DNA of 64,000 nucleotides from Pseudomonas sp. Root562 (GCF_001427125.1 NZ_LMGK01000020.1:189263-253262); one strand, 5' to 3'. Shown: positions 46,789 through 56,392, counted from the first letter of the stretch. The notes: generated by a model not told the origin, from the letters alone. Numbers and translations: made by a program.

Positions 46789-48300
46789 TTACTTCGGCAA
46801 CCACCAGTTCGTACGCTCACCAATGTGCAATTGGACAGTTTTCTGCTCGGTGTAGTCTTCGACTGCGTGACGGCCCAATTCCCGACCCAATCCGGAGTCA
46901 CGGAAGCCACCGAAAGGTAATTCGGCGAAACCATCGAGGAAGGTGTTTACCCATACGGTGCCAGCGTCAATTTTCCGAGCAGCCTTCAGGCAGACATCGA
47001 TGTCTTTGCTCCACACTGCAGCCGAGAGGCCGTAGCAGGTGTCGTTGGCCAGCGCGATGGCTTCATCTACCGATTCGAAAGTCAGTACCGACAGAACAGG
47101 CCCAAAGACCTCTTCCCGGGCGATGGTCATGTCAGGGGTGACACCGGTGACGATGGTTGGTTGGATGTAGAGCCCAGGTTCCGTGCCGTGACGTTCGCCA
47201 CCCAAGCTGATCGTTGCGCCGGCCTCTCTGGCCTCATCAATGGCAGCCTGGATACCGCCCATTTGCGTTTCGCTGATAATTGCGCCGACCTTCACGTCTG
47301 GATGCAATGGGTCACCCACAGGAACCTGGCGGGTACGCTCGATAACGGCTTGGGTAAAGCGTTCAGCGATATCTTTGTGCACCAGGATGCGACTGCCGCT
47401 GTTGCAGCATTCGCCAGCGTTGAAATAGACGCCAAATACAACGGCATCTACGGCAGCGTCCCAATCACAATCCGGGAAAATGATCTGCGGGTTTTTGCCG
47501 CCCAGTTCCAGGGAAACTTTTTTCAGTGCGGCGCCGGCTTCGGCTGCAATCAGGCGCCCTACTCGCGTGGAGCCAGTGAACGAAACCATGTCGACTTTCG
47601 GGTGGCCGACCAACGGCTGACCCACGGCAGGGCCAAGGCCAGTCACAATGTTTACGACGCCTTTTGGCAAGCCTGCCTCAAGGAGGATTTCGCCCAGCAT
47701 CAGGGTAGTGCCATTCGTGAGTTCACTTGGTTTGATCACAGCGGTGCAACCCGCAGCCAGAGCAAAGGGCAGTTTCTGACTCAGAATCCAGATTGGAAAA
47801 TTCCACGGGGTGATCATCGATACCACGCCGACCGGTTGACGCAAGACAACCCCAAGGTGCGACTCGCCCAAAGTGTTGTAGCTCTCACCGTGAAGGTTGC
47901 GTGCAAGAGACGCCGCATATTTCCAAAGGTCAACACAGCCACTGACTTCGCCACGAGCCTGGGTCAACGGTTTGCCGGTTTCCAGACATTCGATGAGTGC
48001 CATCTCTTCCACTCGGGCAGAAATACCGTCGGCCACTTTGAGCAACACATCGGCCCGCTCACGTGCGGACATGTTTGGCCAAGTTCCTTCATCAAAGGCT
48101 GCTCGGGCAGCATCAATGGCCCGCTCGGCATCAGCACGCGCAGCGTTAGGGTAGAGACCAACCACTACGTCATGAGCCGGACTACGGCGTTCCGCCTGAT
48201 CCCCACTCTGCGCATCGCACAGTTCGCCATTGATCAGCATGCGGCCCTTGTATGGAGCCCCGATAATCTCGGCGCTGTTATCGACGGTCAAAAACTTCAT
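46789..48300 (-). CDS. NAD(P)-dependent aldehyde dehydrogenase
   Basis: The enzyme has 503 residues, full length for class ALDHs. The N-terminus MLINGELCDAQSGDQ is followed by ITPWNFPIWILSQKLPFALA, the cofactor motif FTGSTRVGRLIA, the catalytic glutamate in LELGGKNPQI and the catalytic cysteine in NAGECCNSGSRI. LPFGGFRDSGLGRELG closes the protein. It oxidises an aldehyde to a carboxylate. With the enoyl-CoA hydratase two bases upstream and the CoA-transferase before that, it forms one operon that would take an aldehyde to a CoA ester and onward. Confidence 0.92.
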   Translation of the reverse strand: MKFLTVDNSAEIIGAPYKGRMLINGELCDAQSGDQAERRSPAHDVVVGLYPNAARADAERAIDAARAAFDEGTWPNMSARERADVLLKVADGISARVEEMALIECLETGKPLTQARGEVSGCVDLWKYAASLARNLHGESYNTLGESHLGVVLRQPVGVVSMITPWNFPIWILSQKLPFALAAGCTAVIKPSELTNGTTLMLGEILLEAGLPKGVVNIVTGLGPAVGQPLVGHPKVDMVSFTGSTRVGRLIAAEAGAALKKVSLELGGKNPQIIFPDCDWDAAVDAVVFGVYFNAGECCNSGSRILVHKDIAERFTQAVIERTRQVPVGDPLHPDVKVGAIISETQMGGIQAAIDEAREAGATISLGGERHGTEPGLYIQPTIVTGVTPDMTIAREEVFGPVLSVLTFESVDEAIALANDTCYGLSAAVWSKDIDVCLKAARKIDAGTVWVNTFLDGFAELPFGGFRDSGLGRELGRHAVEDYTEQKTVQLHIGERTNWWLPK

Positions 48301-48301
48301 T

Positions 48302-49087
48302 TCAAACTCCTTGGTAATCGGCTGGTCGACGTTCGTTGAAGCTGATTAAGCCTTCTTGTGCGTCGTTGGTGGTGGCGGCCAGAGCTCCAGCCATCCCCTC
48401 AAGCACGGCAGCTACATTGGTGCCAGTGCCTGCGTCGATGAGTTGTTTCGTGAGTTGCACCGAGATCGGCGCCTGCTTACTGATTTGATGTGCCAACTCC
48501 AGGGCATGGGCCACGACATTGCCAGGCTCGGTGATGTCTTGAACCAATCCAACGCGTTGAGCTTCAGCTGCATCGATACGTCGACCCGTTAAAGCCATCA
48601 GCTTCACCTGACTGGGGCCAATCAACTTGACCAAGCGCTGCGTCCCCGACCAACCTGGGCAAGTCGCGATACCCGCCTCAGGCAATGCAAAAGTCGCGTT
48701 CGGTGCTGACACACGAATATCGGCGGTTGCCAGCAACTCAAGCCCACCACCAAATGCATGGCCGTTGATCGCTGCAATGACAGGCAGGCGCAGATTTGCC
48801 CAAGCATCGAATACGCGATGCCCGTCTCGCACCCACTGACGCCACATATCCAGAGGCTGCAGACCTGACCACACTCGAATATCGGCGCCCACACAGAAGG
48901 CGCGGTCACCGGTGGCGGTCAGTACCACTGCCCGTAGATCTGTGCGTTTATCCAAATCAAGCGCAATCTGACCTAACTGCGTAATCATTTCTGGAGTTAG
49001 TGCATGGAGCTTGCCTGGGCGCTCAAGACGAACGACCGCGACCGTTTTTTGAATTTCTACTGATACAAAACCCTCTACTGAGCTCAT
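48302..49087 (-). CDS. Enoyl-CoA hydratase/isomerase family protein
   Basis: This 261-residue crotonase-fold protein has the oxyanion-hole segments AFCVGADIRVW and GHAFGGGLELLATADIRV. Both catalytic glutamates are present (in GGGLEL and in FALPEAGIATCPG), so hydratase activity is likely. Its start overlaps the CoA-transferase stop by four bases. It probably hydrates the alpha-beta unsaturated CoA ester made from the transferase product. Confidence 0.9.
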   Translation of the reverse strand: MSSVEGFVSVEIQKTVAVVRLERPGKLHALTPEMITQLGQIALDLDKRTDLRAVVLTATGDRAFCVGADIRVWSGLQPLDMWRQWVRDGHRVFDAWANLRLPVIAAINGHAFGGGLELLATADIRVSAPNATFALPEAGIATCPGWSGTQRLVKLIGPSQVKLMALTGRRIDAAEAQRVGLVQDITEPGNVVAHALELAHQISKQAPISVQLTKQLIDAGTGTNVAAVLEGMAGALAATTNDAQEGLISFNERRPADYQGV

Positions 49088-50685
49088 GCCTGGTGCTCCT
49101 TCATTTGCAGCCCCATCAGGGCGTCAGTGAAAAGACAAGGGCTCATTACTCGTACTTCGTCTGCTACAAGCAGCGGGAACTCTGCCTGGGCGAGCACATC
49201 TTTTTCCAAGTCCAGGCCGGGTGCGATTTCAGTCACCATCAGGCCATTGGCGGTGAGTTTCATCACGCAACGCTCAGTGACATAGGTGACGTCCTGCCCG
49301 CGTTCCAATGCCATGCGACCACTGAAGGTCACGTGATCCACATCCTCGACCAACTTGCGGGATTTACCGTCCTGCAAGATATTCAGACGCCCGTCATCCA
49401 CAGACAGTTTGGCGCCAGCAGTGAAGAAGCCGGAGAACACAATGCGCTTGGCGTGGGTAGTGATGTCGACAAAGCCGCCGCAGCCAGCAGTGAGGTAAGG
49501 CTTTCCTGGCAGCTTCGATACGTTGACGTTGCCGAACCGGTCAATCTGCAGGAAAGACAGCAAAGTCATATCGAAACCACCGCCCTGGAAATAGGTGAAC
49601 TGAGCCGAAGACGGCATGATTGCGTCGGCGTTTGCGGCGCAACCGAATGCGAAGCCCAGCAACGGCATACCGCCGACAGCACCTTGCTCGATGACCCAGG
49701 TAGCGGCGCCGTGGTAACCCTCTTCCAACAGGATCCTAGGCACGTTTGCCGAGATGCCAAAACCCAAATTCACAGCCATACCCTTCTCGACTTGCATGGC
49801 GGCGCGACGAGCGATGACTTTTTCAGCGCCCCAGGGTGCAAACTCAAATGCTGATTCCGGCTGTTGGATTTCACCGCTGATGGCAGGGTCGTAAACAACT
49901 TGAGTTGTTTGCATTTGATCAGGCGCCACGACGATATGGTCAACCAGGTTGCAGGGGACATGTACATCGTGAGGCTTCAACGAACCGGCACGCACGACTC
50001 GTTTCACCTGAGCTATGACGATGCCGCCGTTGTTGCGAACGGCCAAGGCCTGATCAAGAGCACCGAGCAAACCGCCTTCGTGTTCATAAGAAAGGTTGCC
50101 GCGCTCGTCAGCGGTGGTCGCACGAATGATCGCGACCTTTGGAATGACGGTGGGAAAAAATAGCCACTGCTCGCCCGCAAACAACACCTTCTCAACGATA
50201 GGCATTTCGGCAGCCAAAGCATTCATCGCACAGCCCTGACGAGCTGGGTCTGCGAAGGTATCCAGCCCCACTTTGGTCAACACACCAGGACGCTTGGCCG
50301 CAGCGTCCTTATGCAGATCAAACAAGATGCCGCTTGGCACGTTGTACGCGGCGATCTCGTTATCAGTGATCATCCGCCAGATCTCCGGCATCGGCATCGA
50401 GGAAGGGCCACTTGGATATGAGCCAGCCATCACTTTACTGATCAGACCTGGTTGTGCCAGATGTTCAATGCCTTTGATGCCGTACATATCACCAGCGGCA
50501 ATGGGGTGCAGCATTGTCAGACCTGCAGGGTGCGCAGAATTGCGATAACGCTCCCCCACTGCAGCTAACACTGCGTCGGGGCATGCAAGGCCACTGGATG
50601 AGCTGACGGTAACGGTAACTCCGTCGTGGATCAGGCTCGCAGCCTGCTCAGCAGTAATGAGCTTTTTCATGAATATTTTCGCCAT
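49084..50685 (-). CDS. CoA-transferase, fused alpha/beta type (propionate CoA-transferase-like)
   Basis: This 533-residue single-chain family I CoA-transferase has the alpha half with ITAEQAASLIHDGVTVTVS and DERGNLSYEHEG, and the beta half with the catalytic glutamate in WVIEQGAVGGMPLLG and the late LTAGCGGFVDITTHAK. It moves CoA from acetyl-CoA or another donor to a carboxylate. It is the first gene of the operon; the start may be the ATG at 50685 or the one five codons later. The strongest LacI-type operator lies 270 bp upstream. Confidence 0.9.
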   Translation of the reverse strand: MAKIFMKKLITAEQAASLIHDGVTVTVSSSSGLACPDAVLAAVGERYRNSAHPAGLTMLHPIAAGDMYGIKGIEHLAQPGLISKVMAGSYPSGPSSMPMPEIWRMITDNEIAAYNVPSGILFDLHKDAAAKRPGVLTKVGLDTFADPARQGCAMNALAAEMPIVEKVLFAGEQWLFFPTVIPKVAIIRATTADERGNLSYEHEGGLLGALDQALAVRNNGGIVIAQVKRVVRAGSLKPHDVHVPCNLVDHIVVAPDQMQTTQVVYDPAISGEIQQPESAFEFAPWGAEKVIARRAAMQVEKGMAVNLGFGISANVPRILLEEGYHGAATWVIEQGAVGGMPLLGFAFGCAANADAIMPSSAQFTYFQGGGFDMTLLSFLQIDRFGNVNVSKLPGKPYLTAGCGGFVDITTHAKRIVFSGFFTAGAKLSVDDGRLNILQDGKSRKLVEDVDHVTFSGRMALERGQDVTYVTERCVMKLTANGLMVTEIAPGLDLEKDVLAQAEFPLLVADEVRVMSPCLFTDALMGLQMKEHQA

Positions 50686-50954
50686 GTTGAAAACGTAATG
50701 GCAGCGCTGATGAAGCGACTGTCGTATCAGTGCCTAGGACTAAAACCAGCGAGGTTTGCGCTTACGGCCACCCCCAAGGCACCAGCGAAGGCATCCAAGC
50801 TTTCTTGACGGGATGCGATCGTTTCGGATTGGGAATAGGAAAAAGGGGAAAAGAAGGAATCGATCCGAGTACGTAAGCGCGAGCAGAGCACTGGAAGCAC
50901 AGAGACAACGTTCATCATGAGTCACCAATTTTTGTTATTAAATCGTTCCAATGT
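50686..50954. other. Long leader between LacI operator and CoA-transferase operon
   Basis: On the minus strand a 63-codon frame (50918 to 50727, beginning MMNVVSVLPVLCSRLRTR) starts just below AATAACAAAAATTGG, an A-rich leader like those of other genes here. It could be a leader peptide or scar; codon use is unremarkable and I do not call it a gene. Confidence 0.3.
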
Positions 50955-50976
50955 ATTTTTGGAACGTTCCAAAAAT
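50955..50976. promoter_or_regulatory. LacI-type operator, 22-bp perfect palindrome
   Basis: ATTTTTGGAAC / GTTCCAAAAAT is a perfect dyad, with an extra half-site CGTTCCAA just to its left (50944-50951). It sits between the divergent CoA-transferase operon and lacI-like gene. Confidence 0.88.
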
Positions 50977-51102
50977 GTAAATTGAGTATAGAATCCTGTC
51001 AACACCATTTGTCGTCGAGAGCACGCAAGCGAACGAAATGCTTTGGCGTAACGATAGGTTCAGTATGTTCTGGCTAGCCGACCGACCGCAAAAAAGGGTA
51101 AT

Positions 51103-51116
51103 TTGGAATGTTCCGG
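51103..51116. promoter_or_regulatory. Second LacI-type operator at the start of the regulator gene
   Basis: TTGGAATGTTCCGG is a 12-of-14 match to the operator TTGGAACGTTCCAA, 38 bp before the preferred start codon. This implies autoregulation, and with the site at 50955 allows looping over about 145 bp. Confidence 0.7.
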
Positions 51117-51153
51117 CTTCGGTCGACTTCCGCCTCCAACCGAGATTTTTACG

Positions 51154-52194
51154 TTGACCGATCATCATTTGCCTGAAGAGAAGGCCACCATAAACGACAT
51201 CGCCAGGGTGAGCGGAGTATCCAAATCCACGGTGTCACTTGTGCTGAATAACAGCCCCTTGATACGTCCTGCGACTGCAGAAAAAGTGCGAGCTGCCGCC
51301 GAACAATTGGGGTACGTCTACAATCGCAGCGCTGCAAACCTTCGACAGGGTGTCAGCAACGTTATCGGTATGGTGGTCAACGACCTGAGCAACTCATTTT
51401 TCGTTGAGTTACTGATTGGCGCTGAGCGCAAAATGCTGGAATCGAACTACATCACCCTCCTCGCCCACACAGCCGAGGATCAGAATGTTCAGCGCCAAGT
51501 GCTTGCATCAATGCGCGAACACAAAGCTGCCGGATTGATCATTTGCCCAACGTTCGAGACACCTATCGAGCTGGTGACCTCACTTAGGCAATGGGGCTTG
51601 CCTTTTGTGACCGTCATGCGTGCGCTAGGCGGTGACGAAACTGACTTTGTAGGTTGCGATAACTACCTCGGCATACAGATTGCGACACAGCACCTGATCG
51701 ACCTCGGGCATACAGACATCGCCTTTATCGGACGAAACAGCACCTATTCGGTGAGCATGGAAAGATTGAAGGGCTACAGCGATTGCCTGGAGAAGAACGG
51801 GATTACCCCAAACACCGACTGGATGATCGAAACACCCATCAGTTTGGCCGGGGGCAAGGACGGAATGAGCCGCTTGCTGGATCAACAGCGACGTCCAACC
51901 GGAGTGATTTGTTACAACGACCTCATTGCCACAGGCGCGCTGAGCGAGCTGAACAATCGCGGGCTTCGTGCAGGTCGGGACATCGCGATAATCGGCAGTG
52001 ATGGTGTAGCCGCATCAGCCTATTGCAGCCCTCCCCTTACGACGCTGGCGCTGGAGCCTGAACACCTTGGCGAGGTGGCGAGTGAGATGCTTTTAGCCAG
52101 ATTGAAGAGCCCCGATGCGCCTCCTATGAGATTTTTACTCAAGCCAAAGCTAATTGTACGAGACACGTGCGGAGCCAAGCTCCCTAAACGCTGA
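51154..52194 (+). CDS. LacI-family transcriptional regulator of the catabolic island
   Basis: The protein has about 346 residues from the TTG at 51154; an in-frame upstream TTG at 51103 lies inside an operator and is less likely. The N-terminal HTH reads ATINDIARVSGVSKSTVSLV with hinge helix RSAANLRQGVSN. The periplasmic-binding-protein-like effector domain follows (IGMVVNDLSNSFFVELLIGA, GLIICPTFETP, FVGCDNYLG, DIAIIGSDGVAASAYCSPPL). Sugar-type effectors are usual. It lies in the middle of the operators found at 46751, 50955, 51103 and, in variant form, 53998. The HAD gene follows 12 bp downstream. Confidence 0.9.
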   Translation: MTDHHLPEEKATINDIARVSGVSKSTVSLVLNNSPLIRPATAEKVRAAAEQLGYVYNRSAANLRQGVSNVIGMVVNDLSNSFFVELLIGAERKMLESNYITLLAHTAEDQNVQRQVLASMREHKAAGLIICPTFETPIELVTSLRQWGLPFVTVMRALGGDETDFVGCDNYLGIQIATQHLIDLGHTDIAFIGRNSTYSVSMERLKGYSDCLEKNGITPNTDWMIETPISLAGGKDGMSRLLDQQRRPTGVICYNDLIATGALSELNNRGLRAGRDIAIIGSDGVAASAYCSPPLTTLALEPEHLGEVASEMLLARLKSPDAPPMRFLLKPKLIVRDTCGAKLPKR

Positions 52195-52206
52195 GTTGAT
52201 GTTGCA

Positions 52207-52866
52207 ATGCACACGGAAATTATCTCGATGACGGCCTTGGAAGAAATGCTTGCAGGGGCTGACGCCCTGATTTTTGATTGTGACGGAACATTGGTAAACA
52301 GTTGTCCCGTTTACTCAGTGGCCTGGACTGCCGGGTTTGCGCTGTCTGGAGTAATCATGGACGTGGGCTGGTACGAAGCCCGTAATGGTCTTTCTGAACA
52401 CGTCCTGATGGATCAATTCGAACATGAACATCGTGTCGTTCTTGATCGCGTAAATGTTGTCGGAACCATGAGACGCTACTACCTGGATCACCTGACAGCC
52501 AATCTCCAGGAGATAGCAGCAGTAACCGAGATTGTCAGGCGATTCGCTGGCAAGCTGCCTATGGCCGTGGCTTCGGGTGGATCACGTGAAATCGTTACCA
52601 GTTCTCTAGATGCGCTCAACCTCACGAAACACTTCGATAAACTCATCACCATCGACGATGTGGGCGTTCCTAAACCCGAACCGGATCTATTTCTTGCCGC
52701 GGCTAAATTTCTTGGAGTAGCCCCTGAACGATGTTTGGTATTCGAAGACAGCCCCCAAGGTATAGAAGCAGCTAGACGCGCCTCTATGTCAGTCATAGAT
52801 GTGGCACATCTTCTTATAAACCCCTCACGCGAGTTTACGTCAAGATGTGGGGTTCACTTGAAGTGA
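52207..52866 (+). CDS. HAD-superfamily sugar-phosphate phosphatase or phosphomutase
   Basis: The 219-residue protein has motif I FDCDGTLVNSCPVYS, motif II AVASGGSREIV, the lysine in DDVGVPKPEPDLFLAAA, and motif IV FEDSPQGIEAARRAS. A four-helix cap lies between motifs I and II, as in the beta-phosphoglucomutase/YqaB branch. It probably dephosphorylates or isomerises a sugar phosphate arising in the same pathway. It is co-transcribed with lacI and ends 13 bases inside the convergent AraC gene. Confidence 0.85.
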   Translation: MHTEIISMTALEEMLAGADALIFDCDGTLVNSCPVYSVAWTAGFALSGVIMDVGWYEARNGLSEHVLMDQFEHEHRVVLDRVNVVGTMRRYYLDHLTANLQEIAAVTEIVRRFAGKLPMAVASGGSREIVTSSLDALNLTKHFDKLITIDDVGVPKPEPDLFLAAAKFLGVAPERCLVFEDSPQGIEAARRASMSVIDVAHLLINPSREFTSRCGVHLK

Positions 52867-53726
52867 TGGCCGTGCTGACGCCGAAATTCAGTCGGCGTCA
52901 TACCCTTTAGAGCCTTGAACTGTCGATTGAACAATGCGACCGAGGGATATCCAACTTCCTCGGAGATCAAGGAAATCACAGTCCCACTTTCCATCAACAG
53001 CGCGCAGGCTCGGCCGATTCTTAATTTGGCGATATAGTCAAAAGCAGTGCTGCGCGTATGACGCTTGAACATACGGTGAAAAGCAGAAACGCTAACGCAA
53101 GCCATCTCAGCAAGATCCGGGATCATCAACGCGGAGGCAAAATTCGCGTGTATATAGTCTAAAACGCGGTGAATGCGTGCGTCCTCGTAAATAATTTCAG
53201 GCACGAACGCGGGTTCTGGTGGAATGATGCGTTGAGCCGCAGTGTCCTGAGTCAATTTAATGAGGATATCCAACAGAGAAACCAGGCGTTGCGATTCGTC
53301 CTGATAGACCATGTCTTCAATTTTAGGACGTAGCTCACGAGCTATTTCACTACTGAATGACACCGCGCACTGGGCAGCCGAAAGCAAGGTGCGAATCTGA
53401 CCCATCTCCGGAAACAGGGTAACCAGCGACGTTGCCCACGCCTCCGAAAACCAGATAACCAATGCAACATGGGGCTTCCCGGTATCGATAAGCTCGCGAG
53501 AACACCAGCTGTGTGGCACGTTTGGGCCAACGAGGGTCAGATCACAATCGTCGTATAGCTGCACATCACTTCCGATGTAGCGATGCCCTCGGCTGTTAAG
53601 GGTCAGGGTCAACTCGTACTCGGGATGATGATGCCACTCAAACGGAATCTCGTCAGGCAAGCGTCTGTTCAGCATCGTCCATGAGGCGTTGGCCTCACTG
53701 GGAACCTTCTCAAAACTCGGCTTCAT
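52854..53726 (-). CDS. AraC-family transcriptional regulator with cupin sensor
   Basis: The protein has 290 residues from the ATG at 53726. The N-terminal cupin (FEWHHHPEYELTLTLNSRGH, LTLVGPNVPHSWCSREL) is a sugar-sensing RhaS/YesN-like domain. The C-terminal double HTH (DLAEMACVSVSAFHRMFKRH, GYPSVALFNRQFKALKGMTP) is canonical. It is divergent from the FucP-like transporter operon across 350 bp and probably activates it in response to a sugar. The tail-to-tail 13-base overlap with the HAD gene is unremarkable. Confidence 0.9.
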   Translation of the reverse strand: MKPSFEKVPSEANASWTMLNRRLPDEIPFEWHHHPEYELTLTLNSRGHRYIGSDVQLYDDCDLTLVGPNVPHSWCSRELIDTGKPHVALVIWFSEAWATSLVTLFPEMGQIRTLLSAAQCAVSFSSEIARELRPKIEDMVYQDESQRLVSLLDILIKLTQDTAAQRIIPPEPAFVPEIIYEDARIHRVLDYIHANFASALMIPDLAEMACVSVSAFHRMFKRHTRSTAFDYIAKLRIGRACALLMESGTVISLISEEVGYPSVALFNRQFKALKGMTPTEFRRQHGHHFK

Positions 53727-53997
53727 GACGATCCTATCCCACCCATTCAATCGGTACAGACGCCACAATCGTATCACTCAACGCCCGTTACGACACTCCT
53801 CAATTCATCGGATTCGAGGCATCCTGAACCTCACCAGTTTGTAAAAATAATAACTATCAATAGGTAATCAAATGGTTAATCCGCCGCGATGCAAAGAGTT
53901 CAATCTGTCCCACCAGTCGGACAAATTGTCGGATCCTACATAAGCAGAATCTGCGTACGATCGTTACAAAAAATTCACATTGGAAGTGCTCCACGAT
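53727..53997. other. Divergent promoter region, AraC regulator / sugar transporter
   Basis: AT-rich, no gene seen. It contains two GTCGGA copies 12 bp apart near 53920-53937 (GTCGGACAAATTGTCGGA), a possible AraC binding repeat. Confidence 0.4.
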
Positions 53998-54013
53998 CTC
54001 TGAACGTTCAGAG
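53998..54013. promoter_or_regulatory. Perfect palindrome, variant of the LacI operator
   Basis: CTCTGAACGTTCAGAG is a 16-bp perfect dyad sharing the GAACGTTC core with the operators at 46751 and 50955. It lies 64 bp before the transporter start. Confidence 0.55.
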
Positions 54014-54076
54014 CTCGAGACTACGCACAACCGAAATTTCCTTTCCTACTACAAGAAAATATAGGGAGTGGATATT

Positions 54077-55354
54077 ATGCAAGGCGTATATGTAGCAAAG
54101 AAAGAGTCTCAAACTTTTTCCAATAGCAATGTACAAAGACTTAGCTTTTTCGTTTTTTGCCTATTTTTCATATTTGGAAGCATCACCAGTTTAAATGATG
54201 TGTTGATCCCAAAACTGAAAAGCCTTTTTAGCCTAAGTTATGCCGAGGCGATGCTCGTACAGTCGTCCTTCTTTCTTGCCTATTTTATTGCGTCAATCCC
54301 TGCCGGACTGCTGATAGCCAAGATTGGTTACATGCGGGCTGCTTTTGTCGGGTTGCTCACGATGGCAGCAGGTTGCTTGCTATTTATCCCTGCGACCCAG
54401 GCTGGCATCTTCGGCGCCTTTCTGGGTGCGTTGTTTATTCTGGCAATTGGCGTGACTGTGGTACAGGTTGTCTCCAACCCGCTTATTAGCCTGCTCGGGC
54501 CTGCGAAGACTGCGCACAGTAGAGTCACGTTTGCTCACGCATTCAACTCGCTGGGTACCACAGTCGCTCCATATTTGGGCGCTATCTTGATCCTGGGCAC
54601 TCTCAACGAAGTGGACGCTTCCGCATTATCTCCAGCGGCGCTTTCTGAGTTCTTGGCCAAAGAAGCAGAAGTAATCAGCAGCACTTACGCTGGCATTGCC
54701 ATTGCCCTTTTCATCGTAGCGATGATTGTCTGGCATCAACGCAAGCAGATTCCGGCGAGCACAAGCCCTCAACATTCCAACCCGCTTGCAGCCTTGAACC
54801 TTCTCAAGCAACCTCGTTTCGCATTCGGAGCTGCCTGCCTTTTCTTTTATGTGGGTGCGGAAGTTGCAATCGGAAGTCTGCTCACTAACTTCCTGATGCA
54901 AGAATCGACCTTCGGTTTCGATGCAGAACTAGCAGGTAAACACGTTGCTTATTACTGGGGCGGCGCCATGGTTGGTCGCTTCATTGGTGCCGCGCTTCTT
55001 CGTCACTTTGCCCCTGGCAAGATCCTCGCAGCCGCCGCAGCTGTGGTAATCGCCCTGATCACTGTCGCCGCTAACTCCAATGGCTCTACCGCAGGTTGGG
55101 CGATCCTTGCCATCGGCCTTTTCAACTCCGTCATGTTTCCCACGATTTTCGCTCTTGCATCCGAGGGCCTGGGCTCACGCGCCGCTGAAGGTTCAGGACT
55201 GATCTGCTGCGCCATTGTTGGAGGTGCCATCGTGCCGCCGCTAACAGGCTTGACTGCCGACATGACCAGTCTCTCCTTCTCACTGGTTGTTCCTGCCATC
55301 TGCTACACCGCCATTGCCTTGTACGGCTGTTACACCCGCCGAGCTGTACGCTGA
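54077..55354 (+). CDS. FucP/GluP-family sugar:H+ symporter
   Basis: The protein has 425 residues from the ATG at 54077, with GGGAG eight bases upstream. Twelve helices are expected. Helix 1 FFVFCLFFIFGSITSLNDVL and the segments PKLKSLFSLSYAEAMLVQS, VVSNPLISLLGP and TFAHAFNSLGTTVAPYLG are those of the fucose/glucose-galactose transporter family, in which N and E/D residues of helix 1 and 4 bind sugar. It is first in an operon with a Gfo/Idh/MocA dehydrogenase and a GMC oxidase. Codon use here is AT-richer than in the 5-prime part of the window. Confidence 0.9.
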   Translation: MQGVYVAKKESQTFSNSNVQRLSFFVFCLFFIFGSITSLNDVLIPKLKSLFSLSYAEAMLVQSSFFLAYFIASIPAGLLIAKIGYMRAAFVGLLTMAAGCLLFIPATQAGIFGAFLGALFILAIGVTVVQVVSNPLISLLGPAKTAHSRVTFAHAFNSLGTTVAPYLGAILILGTLNEVDASALSPAALSEFLAKEAEVISSTYAGIAIALFIVAMIVWHQRKQIPASTSPQHSNPLAALNLLKQPRFAFGAACLFFYVGAEVAIGSLLTNFLMQESTFGFDAELAGKHVAYYWGGAMVGRFIGAALLRHFAPGKILAAAAAVVIALITVAANSNGSTAGWAILAIGLFNSVMFPTIFALASEGLGSRAAEGSGLICCAIVGGAIVPPLTGLTADMTSLSFSLVVPAICYTAIALYGCYTRRAVR

Positions 55355-55396
55355 ATCTCTCAAGATCACATTTAACAACTACAAGAGGAATAAACG

Positions 55397-56392
55397 ATGA
55401 AATGGGGACTAATCGGTGCAAGCACCATCGCCAAAGAATGGGTGATTTCGGCTATCCGCGCTGTCGGAGATGATGTGATTGCAGTCGTCAGCGCTGACGA
55501 TCAGCGAGCAAAGGAATTTGCACAAAGCAACGAAATTGTTCAATACAGCAGTGACATTAATGCACTGCTTGAGAATCCCGATGTGGACTCGGTATATATC
55601 TCCACAAAAAATCACCTACATAAAGAGCAAGCGTTGCTCGCAATACGTGCAGGCAAGCACGTGATGTGCGAGAAACCATTGGCGCTAAGCCTTGAAGACG
55701 CACATGAGATGGTTAAAGCGGCGCAAGATGCTGGATTGGTTTTTGCTACCAATCACCACCTGCGCAATGCAGCTAGTCATACCGCAATGCGGCAAGCCGT
55801 CCAAAGTGGCCTGATCGGTAAACCGCTGGCAGCACGAGTGTTTCACGCAGTATCTCTTCCACCTCACTTGCAAGGCTGGCGGATCGCCGAAGGAGCCGAA
55901 GGTGGTGGGGTCATCCTGGACATCACTGTTCATGATGCGGATACCTTACGCTACATCCTGAATGATGATCCTGTAGAGGTCACGGCCTTTACTCAAACGG
56001 GCGTCCTGAGCAAAACAGGTTTACCCGATTCTGTCATGGGTGTCATGCGCTTCAAGTCTGGCTTGATCGCTCAATTTCATGACTCATTCACCGCTAAGCA
56101 CGCAGACACCGGGTTGGAAATTATTGGCACCGAAGGAACATTGGTAGCGCGTAATGTGATGACTCAAAAACCAGTGGGTGAAGTGTCTTTGGTTAACGCC
56201 CAAGGAACACGCAAGATGATTCTGGAGCACGTCAATCTTTATGAGTCCGGGTTCCGCCAATTCGGTGAGGCTGTAGCCGGGCGCGCGCAACCTGCAGCGA
56301 CAGGGCACGACGGCATTTGGTCATTGGCCACCGGCATAGCCGTCGTTCAGGCCGCACAATCTGGCCGAGCCACTCCAGTAGCTCACGGCTGA
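55397..56392 (+). CDS. Gfo/Idh/MocA-family NAD(P)-dependent oxidoreductase
   Basis: The protein has 331 residues, with AAGAGGAA as RBS. The Rossmann motif is WGLIGASTIAKEWV and the conserved EKP motif appears in GKHVMCEKPLALS. The C-terminal alpha/beta domain has GGVILDITVHDADTLRYILN, supplying the catalytic aspartate/histidine pair. The family oxidises or reduces sugars, inositols and glycosides, sometimes through 3-keto intermediates. Its neighbours are a sugar symporter and a GMC oxidoreductase 15 bp downstream, so sugar or glycoside oxidation is the likely role. Confidence 0.9.
   Translation: MKWGLIGASTIAKEWVISAIRAVGDDVIAVVSADDQRAKEFAQSNEIVQYSSDINALLENPDVDSVYISTKNHLHKEQALLAIRAGKHVMCEKPLALSLEDAHEMVKAAQDAGLVFATNHHLRNAASHTAMRQAVQSGLIGKPLAARVFHAVSLPPHLQGWRIAEGAEGGGVILDITVHDADTLRYILNDDPVEVTAFTQTGVLSKTGLPDSVMGVMRFKSGLIAQFHDSFTAKHADTGLEIIGTEGTLVARNVMTQKPVGEVSLVNAQGTRKMILEHVNLYESGFRQFGEAVAGRAQPAATGHDGIWSLATGIAVVQAAQSGRATPVAHG

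Noticed and set aside
47161..48339. A 392-codon plus-strand frame over the aldehyde dehydrogenase
   Set aside because: Antisense shadow; composition is not protein-like and the ALDH active site is on the other strand.
50727..50918. A 63-codon frame between the LacI operator and the CoA-transferase gene
   Set aside because: Poor RBS, no family and ordinary composition; kept only as a remark on the long leader.
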